Below are positions 61,520 to 64,000 of a stretch of DNA of 64,000 nucleotides, in pieces. Source of the DNA: Daucus carota subsp. sativus (lineage: Eukaryota > Streptophyta > Magnoliopsida > Apiales > Apiaceae); the NCBI RefSeq assembly GCF_001625215.2, contig NC_030381.2:55760714-55824713 (forward strand). Direction: 5' to 3'. Position 1 is the first letter of the stretch, and the number at the start of each line of letters is the position of its first letter. A program made the position numbers and the translations under genes. The notes below the pieces were generated by a model that saw nothing but the letters and a program-made list of their open reading frames with translations, was not told the DNA's origin and searched no databases.

Positions 61520-64000
61520 GCATGCCCGGATAATGATGTCGAGTTTAATGAAATGAGAGTGTGATCATGTGGGATTATGATCCGGAGTTTGGGGAAGAAG
61601 AAAGAGCAGGGGAGATTGTTGGTTAGTTTCAATATGTGAACACTACTGTTGTGTAATGTAAATAGTTTTGCATGCATGGGATGTTGAATTAGCTATGGAC
61701 TTATGGTAATTGGGCTTGGACAAGGCCTGCTTTGTATGGAATGGTCAATTGTTTTTTTTTTTTACAGAAATTCACTTGCTCGTATCGATAATACGCCAAT
61801 ACTCCGAGGAGTTTCTTTCATTCAAAAAGCTTATTATCTAACCGAAAAACATGAAAATGTCTCCGGAAGTTTAGACAATAAAACTTAATGTCCGAAATAA
61901 AATATCCCAAACTCCAAATCCACGTTACTTCCACCTCATCCCTGAAACAATACGATTCATTAACAATAGGAAAATAATAAATTTAATTATCAAAATAAAA
62001 TAGTTTTTCAATAGATGATATAGTCTATAAAAGATAAATAAAATAATTAGTCAAAATAAGATGATAAATAAAAGAAAACAGAAAGTATATCTAACCAAAG
62101 GGAGACCCTTTGGCTAGATACCATTGGTCAATTTGTTGGATGTGTAAATAATCTCTCATCTCTGTAGTCTGTTATTCATCTTCACACTTGCATTTTGGGC
62201 TTCTCCTCTCATTTGCTATATCCAATACAAACCAGCAACTAACTACAAACCCAAATCTTCTTCCTATACAGCTCCGGCTGAAATCTAATACCGGTAATTT
62301 TCTCATAAATGGGTTTTTAAATTAGTTTTTATCTATAGTTGGAATTTTATTTTTTCAACTGAATTTTATAATTCGCGCGAGGCCGGAGCGTTGGCCAGTT
62401 CGATCTTAGTTCCGTCACTGATTGTAACTGATCAAGACGATTAGCTCATATGATTTTGATTTTTGATATTTCAACTCGTTTTCTATCTTTGTAAAGTTTG
62501 TGAAATACAATCTTTACAGGAGTAACGACAACTATAACAAAGTCTTCTTATTAAAGTCTGGTTCACTAGGTTCAGCCCGTTAAATTCGTGATCATAAAAC
62601 TGAACCATTATGAAACAGAGCCGAATGAGTGAATATTAACGATTGTTTATTGTGCAAGTAGTGCGAGATTGCTATTGCAGTGGTTCTAACTTCGAATAAC
62701 ATAAAAATCAGTGCCGACAAATTATTTTCAGTAATTCTCCCATTAAAACTATTTTCAAAAGGTAGGTTACATATATTGATAGACTATGGATCTTCTAACA
62801 ATGAAAGCATCTCGGCCAACTGCTTTTCAACCGTGCAACTATTCTCGTCCATGACCAAGATCGCATCGTCCCATCCAGAGTTAAGAGGCTTAAAAATTCG
62901 TATTCAAGGCTTCGTTATTAGCCTTAAATTAAAAAAAGGGATCATATCTCGCCATCATTCCTGTTTTTGCACGGACATTTCAGGCATTTGTTACAAGTTA
63001 TGAAAGTAATAACTCATGCTCAATGCAACTAACGTTAAAGCAAACAACTCGCCATTTATGCATCTGCATTACACACATCACAATTATCCGTAAAATATAC
63101 CCGTTTCGTTTCAAATTATTTGTCCATGTTAACTAACATTATTTTTCTATTTTTCTGAACCATCAATCTCTTGTTATCGAGATCATTTATTATCCGCTAA
63201 GCTATACCCTCTTTTACGAAGGCCTTTAATCTCCGTTCTAGTGGTTGGCAGAATTTGGAGTCTTTCTTTCAGTCGAAAGGGCATGACTTCGGATTCGATA
63301 ATGAGGAATGACCTGTATATTCCCCCACTACAACTAGCTTCATAGAGACAGCATGCTCACACATTCACAGATTCCTTTCTGCAAATATTATACACACTCA
63401 GTAACAAAAGTTGACAATTTTACAACTTAGTCCTGAATTTTGTATAAAATTCATTTCTCCCATTTTTACTTTCTTGAGAAGACAAACAAAAGCGAGTCGG
63501 CGGTAATGGAATTATCTAAATATCTCCCGTCTTTTTCATTTCCTCTGTTTTTTCCCCTCACCACTTTGCATGTAAAGAATCACTTCACCATCATCGTAGG
63601 GACAATGCGTTATCATTACTGTCCTCCATGATCACAAATTTCGGTTTCACTACTTACCGATAATTTAAACACTCACGCATACATGTCATGACATACTTCT
63701 GCACAACCCGAAAAAATCACCCGAACACGATCTTTTCACCTAAAAATGTACTGTAGAAGTAGAACAATGTTGCAGGGCATACATTCTTCTTGATTCAAGA
63801 CAAAGTCAACAAATTAAGGTAATCAAAAAGAAGTTAAAAATGATTTCTCCAGGACAGTAAGTTGTGATTAAACAAGGTTCTGTGGCAGGCTCAAATTGCA
63901 GTAAACAAGTTATTTTCATCATTGACAACTGATGATTGACTGAGAATCTTGGATAAGGATTTTCCCATAAAAATACATTTTCTCTCAAGATCATTTCTGC
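61520..64000. other. CSLC promoter region and unannotated right end
   Basis: The left few hundred bases are upstream of the minus-strand CSLC gene. The remaining 2.3 kb has no convincing gene on either strand; open frames near 62680-63003 and at the right edge (63806-63994, minus) show no family I recognise. A terminal exon of a gene to the right cannot be excluded. Confidence 0.5.
61773..61834 (+). repeat. Dispersed repeat, copy 2
   Basis: Matches the reverse complement of 1751-1811 (CACTTGCTCGTATCGATAAT, CTCCGAGGAGTTTCTTTCAT). A poly-T run with ACAGA lies just upstream in both copies, so the true element may extend a further 25 bp or so. Confidence 0.65.

Noticed and set aside
62680-63631. 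Possible coding regions in the right-end intergenic DNA
   Set aside because: Frames of 63-107 aa have no recognisable domain, no consistent splice context and AT-driven composition.

Overview
This is a plant nuclear window, from a core eudicot and probably an asterid. The evidence is split genes with GT-AG introns, AT-rich introns and intergenic DNA, a plant gene set (CSLC, GH17-X8, ROF-type FKBP, DUF760, F-box), and many plant MITEs (Stowaway, Tourist/Harbinger, hAT, Mutator types) and Helitrons. Apiales is a weak guess. I did not see tRNA, rRNA, CRISPR or bacterial features. All exon joins were read by hand from splice sites, reading phase and family knowledge; no alignment was run.

Layout. 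1-2.4 kb: repeats (Helitron end, nested Stowaways, hAT-like MITE). 3.4-9.3 kb: lysine-rich plant protein of unknown function (-). 10.2-11.9 kb: MITEs nested three deep. 12.5-23.4 kb: three tandem minus-strand genes for chloroplast-envelope quinone-oxidoreductase-like enzymes (ceQORH/AOR type) with the same four-exon structure. 24.5-27.2 kb: DUF760 UV-B-induced-like chloroplast protein (-). 31.0-33.5 kb: GH17 beta-1,3-glucanase with X8 domain (-). 34-38 kb: Helitron and MITE field. 38.6-42.5 kb: 13-exon FKBP62/65-type immunophilin (+) with heat-shock-like elements just upstream. 42.9-52.3 kb: transposon region with two Helitrons in opposite orientation, nested Tourist MITEs and a deleted Mutator-like element. 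52.5-55.1 kb: chimeric gene (+) with two tandem copia-gag-like domains fused to an F-box/LRR protein. 55.6-57.1 kb: broken receptor-like-protein (LRR) gene (-). 57.1-58.5 kb: recent duplicate of the 3' end of the FKBP gene and its downstream DNA. 58.7-61.5 kb: CSLC glucan synthase (-). 61.5-64 kb: no gene recognised.

The genes do not form one pathway. The CSLC and GH17 enzymes both act on wall glucans, and the QOR cluster and DUF760 protein are chloroplast proteins. The clearest structural stories are (1) the gag/F-box fusion, (2) the FKBP 3' duplication, which preserves pre-insertion states of two transposons, and (3) several nested insertions readable to the base from their target duplications.
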